This document shows positions 40,590 through 50,756 of a DNA stretch of 64,000 nucleotides, piece after piece (within the stretch, counting starts at the first letter, position 1; each line of letters begins with the position of its first letter). Below the pieces are notes generated by a model, which was not told the origin of the DNA, did not search any database, and saw nothing but the letters and a program-made list of their open reading frames with translations. Source of the stretch: Mitsuaria sp. 7 (GTDB lineage Bacteria; Pseudomonadota; Gammaproteobacteria; Burkholderiales; Burkholderiaceae_C); contig NZ_CP011514.1 in assembly GCF_001653795.1 (NCBI RefSeq), forward strand, positions 5,390,727 to 5,454,726, in the 5' to 3' direction. The position numbers and the translations under genes were made by a program.

Positions 40590-41236
40590 ACGGACCCAAG
40601 AGCGCGACCCCCTCCAGCCCCGCGAAACGCTCCGGCTGGCTGAAGCAGCTGCACCAGTGGCACTGGATCAGTTCCGCGATCTGCCTGATCGGCATGATCC
40701 TGTTCGCCGTCACCGGCATCACGCTGAACCATGCGGCCAACATCGAGTCCAAGCCGGCCATCGTCAGCAAGACCGTGCAGCTGCCGGGCGAACTCACCGC
40801 GCCGCTGAAGCCGAAGTCCGCGAACGAGCCCGACAGCAAGGCGCCCGTGCCCGCCCCGGTGCGCGCGTGGCTGGCCAGGGAACTGGGCCGCGCGATCGAT
40901 GGCCGCGAGGCCGAGTGGAATCGCGACGAGATCTACCTCGCGCTGCCGCGTCCTGGCGGCGACGCCTGGGTCCGCATCGCGCGCGACGGTGGCGAGGTCG
41001 AGTTCGAGGACACCGACCGCGGCTGGATCTCCTACTTCAACGATCTGCACAAGGGTCGCCATGCGGGCGTGGCCTGGAGCTGGTTCATCGACATCTTCGC
41101 CGTCGCCTGCCTGCTGTTCTCGATCACCGGGCTTCTGATCCTCAAGTTCCATGCGGTCAGCCGACCCAGCACCTGGCCGCTCGTCGGCCTGGGTCTCGTG
41201 ATTCCAGCGCTCCTGGCGCTGCTGCTGATCCATTGA
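40586..41236 (+). CDS. PepSY-associated membrane protein (putative electron conduit)
   Basis: A 216-residue inner-membrane protein. Helix 1 ([20 protein letters not shown]) is followed by a ~110-residue periplasmic PepSY-like part with [20 protein letters not shown]. Helices 2 ([20 protein letters not shown]) and 3 ([19 protein letters not shown]) come next. Several His lie next to or in helices (LHQWHW, LNHAAN, LKFHAV) and could bind heme. PepSY membrane proteins act in iron-siderophore reduction systems; here one lies between a siderophore receptor and flavin enzymes. Role as transmembrane electron carrier is inference. Confidence 0.85.
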   Translation: MNGPKSATPSSPAKRSGWLKQLHQWHWISSAICLIGMILFAVTGITLNHAANIESKPAIVSKTVQLPGELTAPLKPKSANEPDSKAPVPAPVRAWLARELGRAIDGREAEWNRDEIYLALPRPGGDAWVRIARDGGEVEFEDTDRGWISYFNDLHKGRHAGVAWSWFIDIFAVACLLFSITGLLILKFHAVSRPSTWPLVGLGLVIPALLALLLIH

Positions 41237-41295
41237 TTTCCTCTCCGCTCCGAGCCGCCGCCAGGATCCTCCCGACCTTCAACCGAGACTCGACC

Positions 41296-41841
41296 ATGAA
41301 TCGCTCCGCAAGTCGTACCCTCCTCCAGATCGGTGCCCTCGGCACGCTGGGAACCCTGGCCGTCGGCTCGTCCGCCTGGGCCGCCACGGTCCAGCTCAAG
41401 CTGGAAGTGCCGCGCCTGAACGTCGCCGAATACCACCGCCCCTACGTCGCCGTGTGGGTCGAGAAAGCCGGCGAATCCGGCCCGGCCGTCGCCCAGCTGG
41501 CGGTCTGGTACGACACCAAGAAGCAGAACAACGCCGGCACCAAGTGGCTCAAGGACATGCGCCAGTGGTGGCGTCAGGGCGGCCGCAACCTCACGGTGCC
41601 CGCCGACGGTGTCACCGCCGCCACGCGCGCGCCGGGCGAGCACGCGATCTCGCTGGACACGAGCGCCGCGCTCGCCGCGCTGCCCCCGGGCAAGTACGAA
41701 GTCGTCGTCGAATCGAGCCGCGAAGCCGGCGGTCGTGAAGTGCAGCGCCTGCCGCTGACCTGGCCGATCAAGGCGGCCGCGACGGAGAAGGCGCAAGGCG
41801 AGCACGAGCTCGGCGCGCTGGAACTGACGGTCAAGCCCTGA
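41296..41841 (+). CDS. DUF2271 periplasmic protein, candidate flavoprotein
   Basis: A 181-residue exported protein. A signal peptide (residues 1-29, ending SSAWA) is followed by a beta-rich DUF2271 domain with YHRPYVAVWVE and LAVWYDTKK. At residues 104-110 it has DGVTAAT, which resembles the ApbE flavinylation motif (D-x-x-S/T-G/S-A-T), with the acceptor Thr110 coded at 41623-41625. The motif's G/S position is Ala here. With an ApbE gene two genes downstream, covalent FMN on Thr110 is plausible; if so this is the extracytoplasmic electron donor of the cluster. Confidence 0.85.
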   Translation: MNRSASRTLLQIGALGTLGTLAVGSSAWAATVQLKLEVPRLNVAEYHRPYVAVWVEKAGESGPAVAQLAVWYDTKKQNNAGTKWLKDMRQWWRQGGRNLTVPADGVTAATRAPGEHAISLDTSAALAALPPGKYEVVVESSREAGGREVQRLPLTWPIKAAATEKAQGEHELGALELTVKP

Positions 41842-41885
41842 TCGCGTTGCGACAGGCGCCACGACAAGACACGGAGGAACTGACC

Positions 41886-42746
41886 ATGATGAAGACTTCG
41901 ATCGCTTCGACGATCGCCACCCGCCTGGCGACACGCATCGCTCCCGTCGCGCTGGCCGTCGCCGCGCTGCTCCCGCTGACCGCGCACGCGCACATGACCT
42001 GGCTGCTGCCCAACAAGGCGGCCTTCGACGGCAAGGAGCCGGTGGCGTCGTTCGACGCGGCCGTCTCGGAAGACCTCTTCAACTTCGAGCGCGCGCTCAA
42101 GCTGGAGACGCTGCGCGTCACCGCGCCCGACGGCAAGACCGCGGAGGCCGAGAACCGCAGCACCGCCCGCCACCGCGAAAGCTTCGACGTGAAGCTGACG
42201 CAGGACGGCACCTGGCGCGTCAGCAACGTCAGCCAGTCGCTGATGGGCTCGTACAAGCAGGGCGGCGAGACCAAGCGCTTCCGCGGCACCAGGGAGTCCT
42301 TCGCGAAGGACGTGCCGGCCGACGCCGAGGTCACCGCGCTGACGGTGATGAGCAATCGCCAGCAGACCTTCGTCAGCAGGGAAGAAGCCGGCAAGGTCGA
42401 TTTCAAGCCGGAGGGCGACGGCCTCGAATTGCTGCCGCTGGGCCCGGTCACCGACCTCAGCCACGGCGACAAGACGAAGTTCCGTCTGGTGCTGGACGGC
42501 AAGCCGGCCGCCGATGTGCAGCTCAAGCTGATCCGCGAAGGCAACCGCTACCGCTACAAGTTCGGCGAGGTCGAGTTGAAGACCGACGCGAAGGGCGAGT
42601 TCACCGTCGAGTGGACCGAGGCCGGCCGCTACTTCATCGGCGCGAGCACCGGCCCGGCACGCGGCCCGAACGCGCCCACCGGCACGCGTGAAGCGCCGGT
42701 GCAGCGCGCCAGCGTCAGCGCCACCTTCGAGGTGCTGCCGAAGTGA
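41886..42746 (+). CDS. DUF4198 periplasmic protein
   Basis: A 286-residue exported protein. A signal peptide ends TAHAH, and the mature N-terminus begins HMTWLLPN as in DUF4198 proteins, with a His available at the start for metal binding. A beta-sandwich-rich body ends with GEFTVEWTEAGRYFIGAS. DUF4198 proteins accompany metal transport and DUF2271/PepSY clusters; function is unproven, possibly metal binding or delivery. Ribosome site GGAGG is at 41873-41877. Its stop overlaps the apbE start. Confidence 0.83.
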   Translation: MMKTSIASTIATRLATRIAPVALAVAALLPLTAHAHMTWLLPNKAAFDGKEPVASFDAAVSEDLFNFERALKLETLRVTAPDGKTAEAENRSTARHRESFDVKLTQDGTWRVSNVSQSLMGSYKQGGETKRFRGTRESFAKDVPADAEVTALTVMSNRQQTFVSREEAGKVDFKPEGDGLELLPLGPVTDLSHGDKTKFRLVLDGKPAADVQLKLIREGNRYRYKFGEVELKTDAKGEFTVEWTEAGRYFIGASTGPARGPNAPTGTREAPVQRASVSATFEVLPK

Positions 42747-43828
42747 GCGTGACCAGCGGGACGATGGCGACGCGGGGCGCGGGCATCGCGCTCGAGCCGC
42801 GTGTCCTCGTTCCGCTGCAGATCGTCGGCGAGCCGCCGGCGCTCGGCCAGGCCGTGCATGCGATCGCCGGCGAAACGATGGGGACGACCTGGTCCGCGCG
42901 GTTCATCGGTCCGGCGGGGCTTCGTCTCGCCGCGATCGAAGCGGCGGTCGTCCACGCCTGTGACGAGGTCATCGCGCAGATGAGCAGCTGGGAGGCGGGC
43001 TCGGACCTCAGCCGGTTCAATCGCGCCGCGGCGGGCACGTCGTGCCCGTTGCCCGACGGCTTCGCCACCGTCGTCGATGCGGCGTTGCGCATCGCGGCCG
43101 AAAGCGATGGTGCCTACGATCCGACCGCCGGCGCGCTCGTCGCGCTGTGGGGCTTCGGACCTTCCGGCGAGACCGCGCTCGCGCTGCGCCACGACGCCCC
43201 CGGTTTCCGCGCGCCGTCATTCGAGGACTGCGATCGCGTGCACTGCGGGTGGGACTCGCTGCCGTGGGACGGCACGCGACGCGTGCTCACCCAACCCGGC
43301 GAGGCGACGCTGGACCTGTCGGCGATCGCCAAGGGCTTCGCGGTCGATCGCGTGTCCGCGGTTCTGACATCGCTCGGCCTGCCGGACCACCTCGTCGAGA
43401 TCGGCGGTGAACTCCGCGGTGCCGGGCTCAAGCCCGAAGGCCAACCCTGGTGGGTCGATCTGGAGCCGCCGTCCGCCGATTGCGGTCTCGCGCCTGTGCG
43501 CATCGCGCTGCACGGTCTGTCGGTCGCGACCTCCGGCGACTACCGGAAGTTCTTCGACGAGGCCGACGGACCGCGGCGCTCCCACACCATCGATCCGCGC
43601 ACGCGGCGTCCGATCGAGCACGGCCTCGCATCGGTCACCGTCGTGCACGACAGCGCGATGTGGGCCGACGGCTGGTCGACGGCGTTGATGGTGCTCGGTC
43701 CGGACGAGGGGCTCGCGCTGGCGGAGCGCCTCGGGCTGGCCGCGTTGCTCGTGCGGCGTCGCACGTCGGCCGAAGGCGGTGGTTTCGAAGAGCGCTTCTC
43801 CACGGCGATGCGCGCGTTGATGCTGTGA
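42743..43828 (+). CDS. apbE: FAD:protein FMN transferase (ApbE family)
   Basis: A 361-residue enzyme that splits FAD and attaches FMN to Thr/Ser of target proteins. Family motifs seen are GETMGTTWSARF, MSSWEAGSDLSRFN, DPTAGALVALWGF, LDLSAIAKGFAVDRV, VEIGGELRGAG and HTIDPRTRRPI with the metal-binding ADGWSTALMVLG. The proposed start is GTG at 42743, overlapping the previous stop by four bases; ATG at 42764 is the alternative. No signal peptide or lipobox is visible from either start, which is unusual because most ApbE enzymes act in the periplasm. Confidence 0.94.
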   Translation: MSVTSGTMATRGAGIALEPRVLVPLQIVGEPPALGQAVHAIAGETMGTTWSARFIGPAGLRLAAIEAAVVHACDEVIAQMSSWEAGSDLSRFNRAAAGTSCPLPDGFATVVDAALRIAAESDGAYDPTAGALVALWGFGPSGETALALRHDAPGFRAPSFEDCDRVHCGWDSLPWDGTRRVLTQPGEATLDLSAIAKGFAVDRVSAVLTSLGLPDHLVEIGGELRGAGLKPEGQPWWVDLEPPSADCGLAPVRIALHGLSVATSGDYRKFFDEADGPRRSHTIDPRTRRPIEHGLASVTVVHDSAMWADGWSTALMVLGPDEGLALAERLGLAALLVRRRTSAEGGGFEERFSTAMRALML

Positions 43829-43835
43829 TGCTCTG

Positions 43836-45254
43836 ATGACTGCGATCCTGTCCCGACCCGCGGCGGCGCTGCTGCTGATCGCGCTCTACCTGCTGATGTG
43901 CGCCGCGGTCTGGTGGCGGCATCGCCGCCGGCTGCGGCAGGCGGCCGATGCCGCTGCGGCGCTGTTGCCCGCCGCCGATGCCGGTCCGCCGGTGCTGGTA
44001 CTGCACGCGAGCCAGACCGGCCAGGCCGAGGAGATCGCCTGGCAGACCGCCAAGGCCTTGCATCTGGCCGGCATGCCGGTGCGCGTGGCCGCGCTCGGCG
44101 AGATCGACCGCGAGGCCTTGCGCGGCGCGCGGCACGCGCTGTTCATCGCCAGCACCTACGGCGAAGGCGATGCGCCGGACAGCGCCGCGCCGTTCGCGCG
44201 CGACCTGATGGCGGCGGACGGCGGCGGCCTGGATCTGTCGTCCCTCGAAGTCGGCGTGCTGGCGCTGGGCGATTCGACCTACACGCACTTCTGCGGCTTC
44301 GGTCGCGCGCTCGACGCCTGGTTGCAGGAGCTCGGTGCGCGGCCGATGTTCGACCGCATCGAGGCCGATCGTGCCGACGACCACGCGCTCGCGCAATGGC
44401 GCCAACGGCTCAGTCATTTCGCGGGTACCGCCGATCTCGCGGCGTGGGAAACGCCGGTCTTCACGTCGTGGCGTCTGCGCACCCGCCGGCATCTGAATCC
44501 TGGCAGCCAGGGCGGTCCGGTGTTCCATCTGGAACTGACACCGGCGGACGGTTCGCCGCTGCCGACGTGGGAAGCGGGCGATCTCGTGCAGGTGAGTGTC
44601 GCGACCGATGACGCCGATGGCGCCGACAACGATGCGAGGCGGCCGCGCGAGTACACGATCGCTTCGCTCCCCTCGGACGGAAGCGTCGAGCTGATGGTCC
44701 GCCTCACCACGCGCGAGGACGGCACGCCCGGACGCTCGTCGGGCTGGCTGACCGGACGGCTGCCGCTCGACGGCACCGTGGCGATGCGGCTGCGTCCGCA
44801 TGCGAGCTTCCGCATCGGTGCGAACGCCCATCGTCCGCTGATCCTCGTCGGCAACGGCACCGGGCTCGCGGGACTGCGCGCGCATCTGAAGGCGCGGGCG
44901 TCTATCCGCAGGGACACGACGAGCGCGCCCGCGTGGCTGCTCTTCGGCGAACGCCAGTCGGCGCACGACGCGCACTACCGCGATGAGATCGAGGCCTGGC
45001 AGCGTGACGGCCTGATCGCGCAGGCGGACTGGGCCTTCTCGCGCGACCAGCCCGAGCGCGTCCACGTGCAGCACCTGCTCGCGCGACACGCGCAGCGGCT
45101 GCGCGAATGGGTCGCCGACGGCGCGGCGCTCTACGTCTGCGGCAGCCTGCAAGGGATGGCCGGCGCGGTCGATGCGGTGCTGCGCGAGACGCTCGGCGAG
45201 ACCGGTGTCGACACCCTCATCCGCGAGGGTCGCTATCGCCGCGATGTCTATTGA
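43836..45254 (+). CDS. Membrane-anchored diflavin reductase (CysJ-like)
   Basis: A 472-residue protein. One N-terminal helix (AALLLIALYLLMCAAVWW) is followed by RHRRRLRQ, so the rest faces the cytosol. A flavodoxin domain (VLVLHASQTGQAEEIAWQTA; FIASTYGEGDAPDSAAPF; LGDSTYTHFCGFG) is followed by a short FAD domain (REYTIASLP) and a NADPH domain (ILVGNGTGLAGLRAHL; LLFGERQ; ALYVCGSLQGMAGAV). It should take electrons from NADPH and pass them to a membrane partner, most simply the PepSY protein. It is smaller than CysJ, lacking much of the connecting domain. Confidence 0.9.
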   Translation: MTAILSRPAAALLLIALYLLMCAAVWWRHRRRLRQAADAAAALLPAADAGPPVLVLHASQTGQAEEIAWQTAKALHLAGMPVRVAALGEIDREALRGARHALFIASTYGEGDAPDSAAPFARDLMAADGGGLDLSSLEVGVLALGDSTYTHFCGFGRALDAWLQELGARPMFDRIEADRADDHALAQWRQRLSHFAGTADLAAWETPVFTSWRLRTRRHLNPGSQGGPVFHLELTPADGSPLPTWEAGDLVQVSVATDDADGADNDARRPREYTIASLPSDGSVELMVRLTTREDGTPGRSSGWLTGRLPLDGTVAMRLRPHASFRIGANAHRPLILVGNGTGLAGLRAHLKARASIRRDTTSAPAWLLFGERQSAHDAHYRDEIEAWQRDGLIAQADWAFSRDQPERVHVQHLLARHAQRLREWVADGAALYVCGSLQGMAGAVDAVLRETLGETGVDTLIREGRYRRDVY

Positions 45255-45539
45255 GCGCGCCGGCATCGACGTGACCGCCGATGCGCGTGAGACGCGATGA
45301 CCACGGGGAACCCCGTAGGTGAAGACCTGCGGCGCGCGTAGGACACGCGGAGATTGATGCGCGCCTGCGACAAACACGGGGCTCGACGTTGACTTCGAGG
45401 CCGTTTCCCCCCCGGTAAAGCCTTCTCAATGACAGAGGTGCGCAGTACCATTGCCCGCGCAGGGTGCCATCGAGTACCGAAGGCGTCAGACCTTCACCAG
45501 GGCCCGGCACATCAACAACCCTTGATGGAGAGAATCGAA
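45255..45539. other. Intergenic region upstream of the SWIB gene
   Basis: A 285-base region between the reductase operon and the SWIB gene. It presumably contains the SWIB promoter; I see no gene, no clear terminator and no recognisable operator. Confidence 0.35.
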
Positions 45540-45965
45540 ATGGCAACTGCGAAGAAGGCTGCGCCCGCCAAGAAGGCGGCACCGGCCAAGAAGGCGGCTC
45601 CGGCGGCGAAGAAGGCCGCCGCACCGGCGAAGAAGGCGGCACCGGCGAAGAAGGCCGCGCCCGCGACGAAGGCGGCAGCCCCTGCGAAGAAGGCTGCTGC
45701 TCCCGCGAAGAAGCGCACCCCCAACGCCGCCTTCATGAAGGCCCTGACCCCCAGCGCCTCGCTGGCCGCGATCGTCGGCGACAAGCCGCTGCCGCGGACC
45801 GACGTGGTGAAGAAGGTCTGGGAATACATCAAGAAGCACAACCTGCAGGACCCGGCGCAGAAGCGCGTCATCAATGCCGACGCCAAGCTGAAGGAAATCT
45901 TCGGCAAGGCCAAGGCCGACATGTTCGAGATGACCCGACTGATCAACAGCCACCTGAAGGATTGA
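45540..45965 (+). CDS. SWIB/MDM2-domain protein with histone H1-like tail
   Basis: A 141-residue protein. Residues ~4-58 are almost only Lys, Ala and Pro in KKAAPA-type repeats, as in bacterial histone-H1-like proteins. Residues ~62-141 form a SWIB domain (MKALTPSASLAAIVGDKPLP, WEYIKKHNLQD, VINADAKLKEIFGKAKADM). SWIB is a eukaryotic chromatin-remodelling domain also found in chlamydiae and Burkholderiales. Likely a DNA-binding nucleoid protein; the role is not established. Start at 45540 follows a GGAGAG ribosome site. Ends at a strong terminator. Confidence 0.92.
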   Translation: MATAKKAAPAKKAAPAKKAAPAAKKAAAPAKKAAPAKKAAPATKAAAPAKKAAAPAKKRTPNAAFMKALTPSASLAAIVGDKPLPRTDVVKKVWEYIKKHNLQDPAQKRVINADAKLKEIFGKAKADMFEMTRLINSHLKD

Positions 45966-46004
45966 GCGGCAGGGGCCGAGAGGCCTCGCCGCATTTCGGA
46001 CAAG

Positions 46005-46027
46005 GCCCGCCTCGCGCGGGCTTTTTT
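46005..46027 (+). terminator. Intrinsic terminator after the SWIB gene
   Basis: GCCCGC at 46005-46010 pairs with GCGGGC at 46016-46021 around CTCGC, followed by six T at 46022-46027. Confidence 0.93.
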
Positions 46028-46068
46028 GCGCCCGCCCGCCGGCGGCGCTCAAGCCCGGTCAGGGCCGA

Positions 46069-46446
46069 TCAGAGACGCTCGAGGGCCGCGCGCAGCTGGC
46101 GCACGTCGATGGGCTTGAGCCAGTAATCCAGGAAGCCCGCCGCGCGTGCGCGCTGACGCTGGTCGTCCATCACGTCGGCGGAGAGCGCGATGCAGCGCAG
46201 CTGAGCGAACTGCGGTTGCGCCCGGACCAGCGCCATCAGCTCCAGCCCGTTCATGTCGGGCAGGTTCATGTCCATCAGCACCAGCGAGGGCGTGACGCGC
46301 GACAGCGCGTCCATCGCCTGCGCGCCGGTCTCGGCGATGTCCAGGGTCCAGCCGGGCATCAGACGGAACACCTCTTCCATCAGCACGATGTTGATGCGGT
46401 CGTCCTCGACGTAGAGGACGTGACGGGCGGCGGTGGGGGACGACAT
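46069..46446 (-). CDS. Single-domain response regulator (receiver only)
   Basis: A 125-residue CheY-like receiver: acidic pair in VLYVEDDRINIVLME, phospho-acceptor Asp in LVLMDMNLPDMNGLELM and Lys in FLDYWLKPIDVRQLRAAL. The sequence type is that of receivers attached to hybrid kinases. No output domain or neighbouring kinase is present, so it must signal through protein contact. Start chosen at 46446 (MSSPTAARHVLYV). Confidence 0.88.
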   Translation of the reverse strand: MSSPTAARHVLYVEDDRINIVLMEEVFRLMPGWTLDIAETGAQAMDALSRVTPSLVLMDMNLPDMNGLELMALVRAQPQFAQLRCIALSADVMDDQRQRARAAGFLDYWLKPIDVRQLRAALERL

Positions 46447-46755
46447 GGCGATGGCGGGCAGGGGACACGGAACGATAACAGCGAATCTCCGCGACGGCAG
46501 CGTTGTCCATGCCGGCGGTGCTTTTACCCAGGGGTGTGCGAACTGTGAGACCGGTGTGACAAAAACCACGCGGGAGCACACCCCCGGCTGAGGGGGAAGG
46601 CCGGGAGCGACTGGGTCGGGCTCCCTACACTGCCGAGCAAGGCCTGTCACATCTGGTGATTCAAGCGCACTGATGGATACAGGTGGAACTGCCGGCAAGG
46701 CCTGACCCCGACGAGGTGTTCTCACGGAGGCGGCCGCCGAATAAAGAGACCAGTC
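46447..46755. promoter_or_regulatory. Divergent region between receiver and PEP-CTERM genes
   Basis: A 309-base divergent intergenic region. I see a possible -10 TACACT at 46626-46631 but no matching -35, and no clear sigma-54 site of the kind reported for some PEP-CTERM genes. The direct repeat GCAAGGCCTG occurs at about 46637 and 46694. Confidence 0.3.
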
Positions 46756-47544
46756 ATGTCGTTGGTGGCCGCATTCGCGTTGGCCGCGTCCACGGTGACG
46801 CTGCCGAACTGCTCCTGGGATCGCCCCGGGGTGAACCCGTTCATGGGGGATCTCGTCGCGGCCGTGGACCGGTACAAGGACATCCCGCCGGCCACGCGCG
46901 CCAAGCTGAAGGCCCGCATGACGGAGCGTCAGTACGACGAGATCGTCGACATCCATCGCGACAGCATCGTGGGCCGTTATGACTACGGCAGCGAGATCCG
47001 CGACATGCACTTCGGCGCCGGATCGGTGTGCAAGACCGTGACGCGCGGGAAGTGGACCGAGCAGACGCTGGAACGCGGACTCGTGTACTGCGAGGACGGC
47101 CAATGCATCCTGGTGCCGACGGTCTGCCGCAACGTGAGCCGCATCTCGCGCGGCAAGCTGAAGCCCGCCGCGGGGGGCGCGCAGACGGCGAAGAATGAAG
47201 AAGAACCGCTGATGTTCGAGCCGCCGGCAGCCGGTGCCGCGGACGGCGCGGGCGATCCGGGCAGCTTCGCGCGCACGGCAGCGCTGCCGCCGACGGCGAC
47301 GTCCGATACCAGTCTGCTCGCGCCCACCACGCCGGGCAGCAGCAGCGGCGGTCTCAGCGGCGGCGCTGTGCCGCCCGCCACGGGGGGCCCCGGCATCATC
47401 ACGCTGCCGCAGATCCCTCAGAACAGCGGCGGCAACGGCGGCACCCTGCCCATCGTGCCCGGTGTCCCGGAGCCGCAGACCTGGTTGCTGTTCGCGCTGG
47501 GACTGGGCGCGCTGGCGTTCGCCGCCAGGCGCCGCAAGGCCTGA
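46756..47544 (+). CDS. MHFG-type PEP-CTERM protein
   Basis: A 262-residue exported protein with a short N-terminal signal (SLVAAFALAASTVTL). The Cys-containing N-terminal domain carries the motif DMHFGAGSVC (MHFG at residues 84-87). A long Gly/Pro/Ser-rich linker follows, and the C-terminus has a PEP-CTERM sorting signal: VPEPQ at 237-241, hydrophobic helix ~243-257 and RRRK. Such tails are processed by exosortase in exopolysaccharide-producing bacteria; no exosortase gene is in this window. The MHFG motif matches a described Burkholderiales family of unknown role. Confidence 0.88.
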   Translation: MSLVAAFALAASTVTLPNCSWDRPGVNPFMGDLVAAVDRYKDIPPATRAKLKARMTERQYDEIVDIHRDSIVGRYDYGSEIRDMHFGAGSVCKTVTRGKWTEQTLERGLVYCEDGQCILVPTVCRNVSRISRGKLKPAAGGAQTAKNEEEPLMFEPPAAGAADGAGDPGSFARTAALPPTATSDTSLLAPTTPGSSSGGLSGGAVPPATGGPGIITLPQIPQNSGGNGGTLPIVPGVPEPQTWLLFALGLGALAFAARRRKA

Positions 47545-47554
47545 TCCTTCTTTC

Positions 47555-50563
<3,009 letters not shown>

Positions 50564-50756
50564 GGGAGGCCGGGACACAGCTGGAGTCGAACTCGCCATG
50601 ATAGGGCCAGGGCCGGTTCCGCGCCGGGCCTTGCTGACACCTGGTGGCAGCGGGAGGAATGCCTAAATCCTTCCCGGCGACCCCGTCTTTGCGGGGGGGG
50701 CGTCCACTTTTCGGGCGTGCAGAATCAGCGATCCCCCTCCAGCCCCACCCTCTTCG

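Noticed and set aside
50600..50756. LexA box for uvrA
   Set aside because: No CTGT-N8-ACAG or near match in the divergent region.
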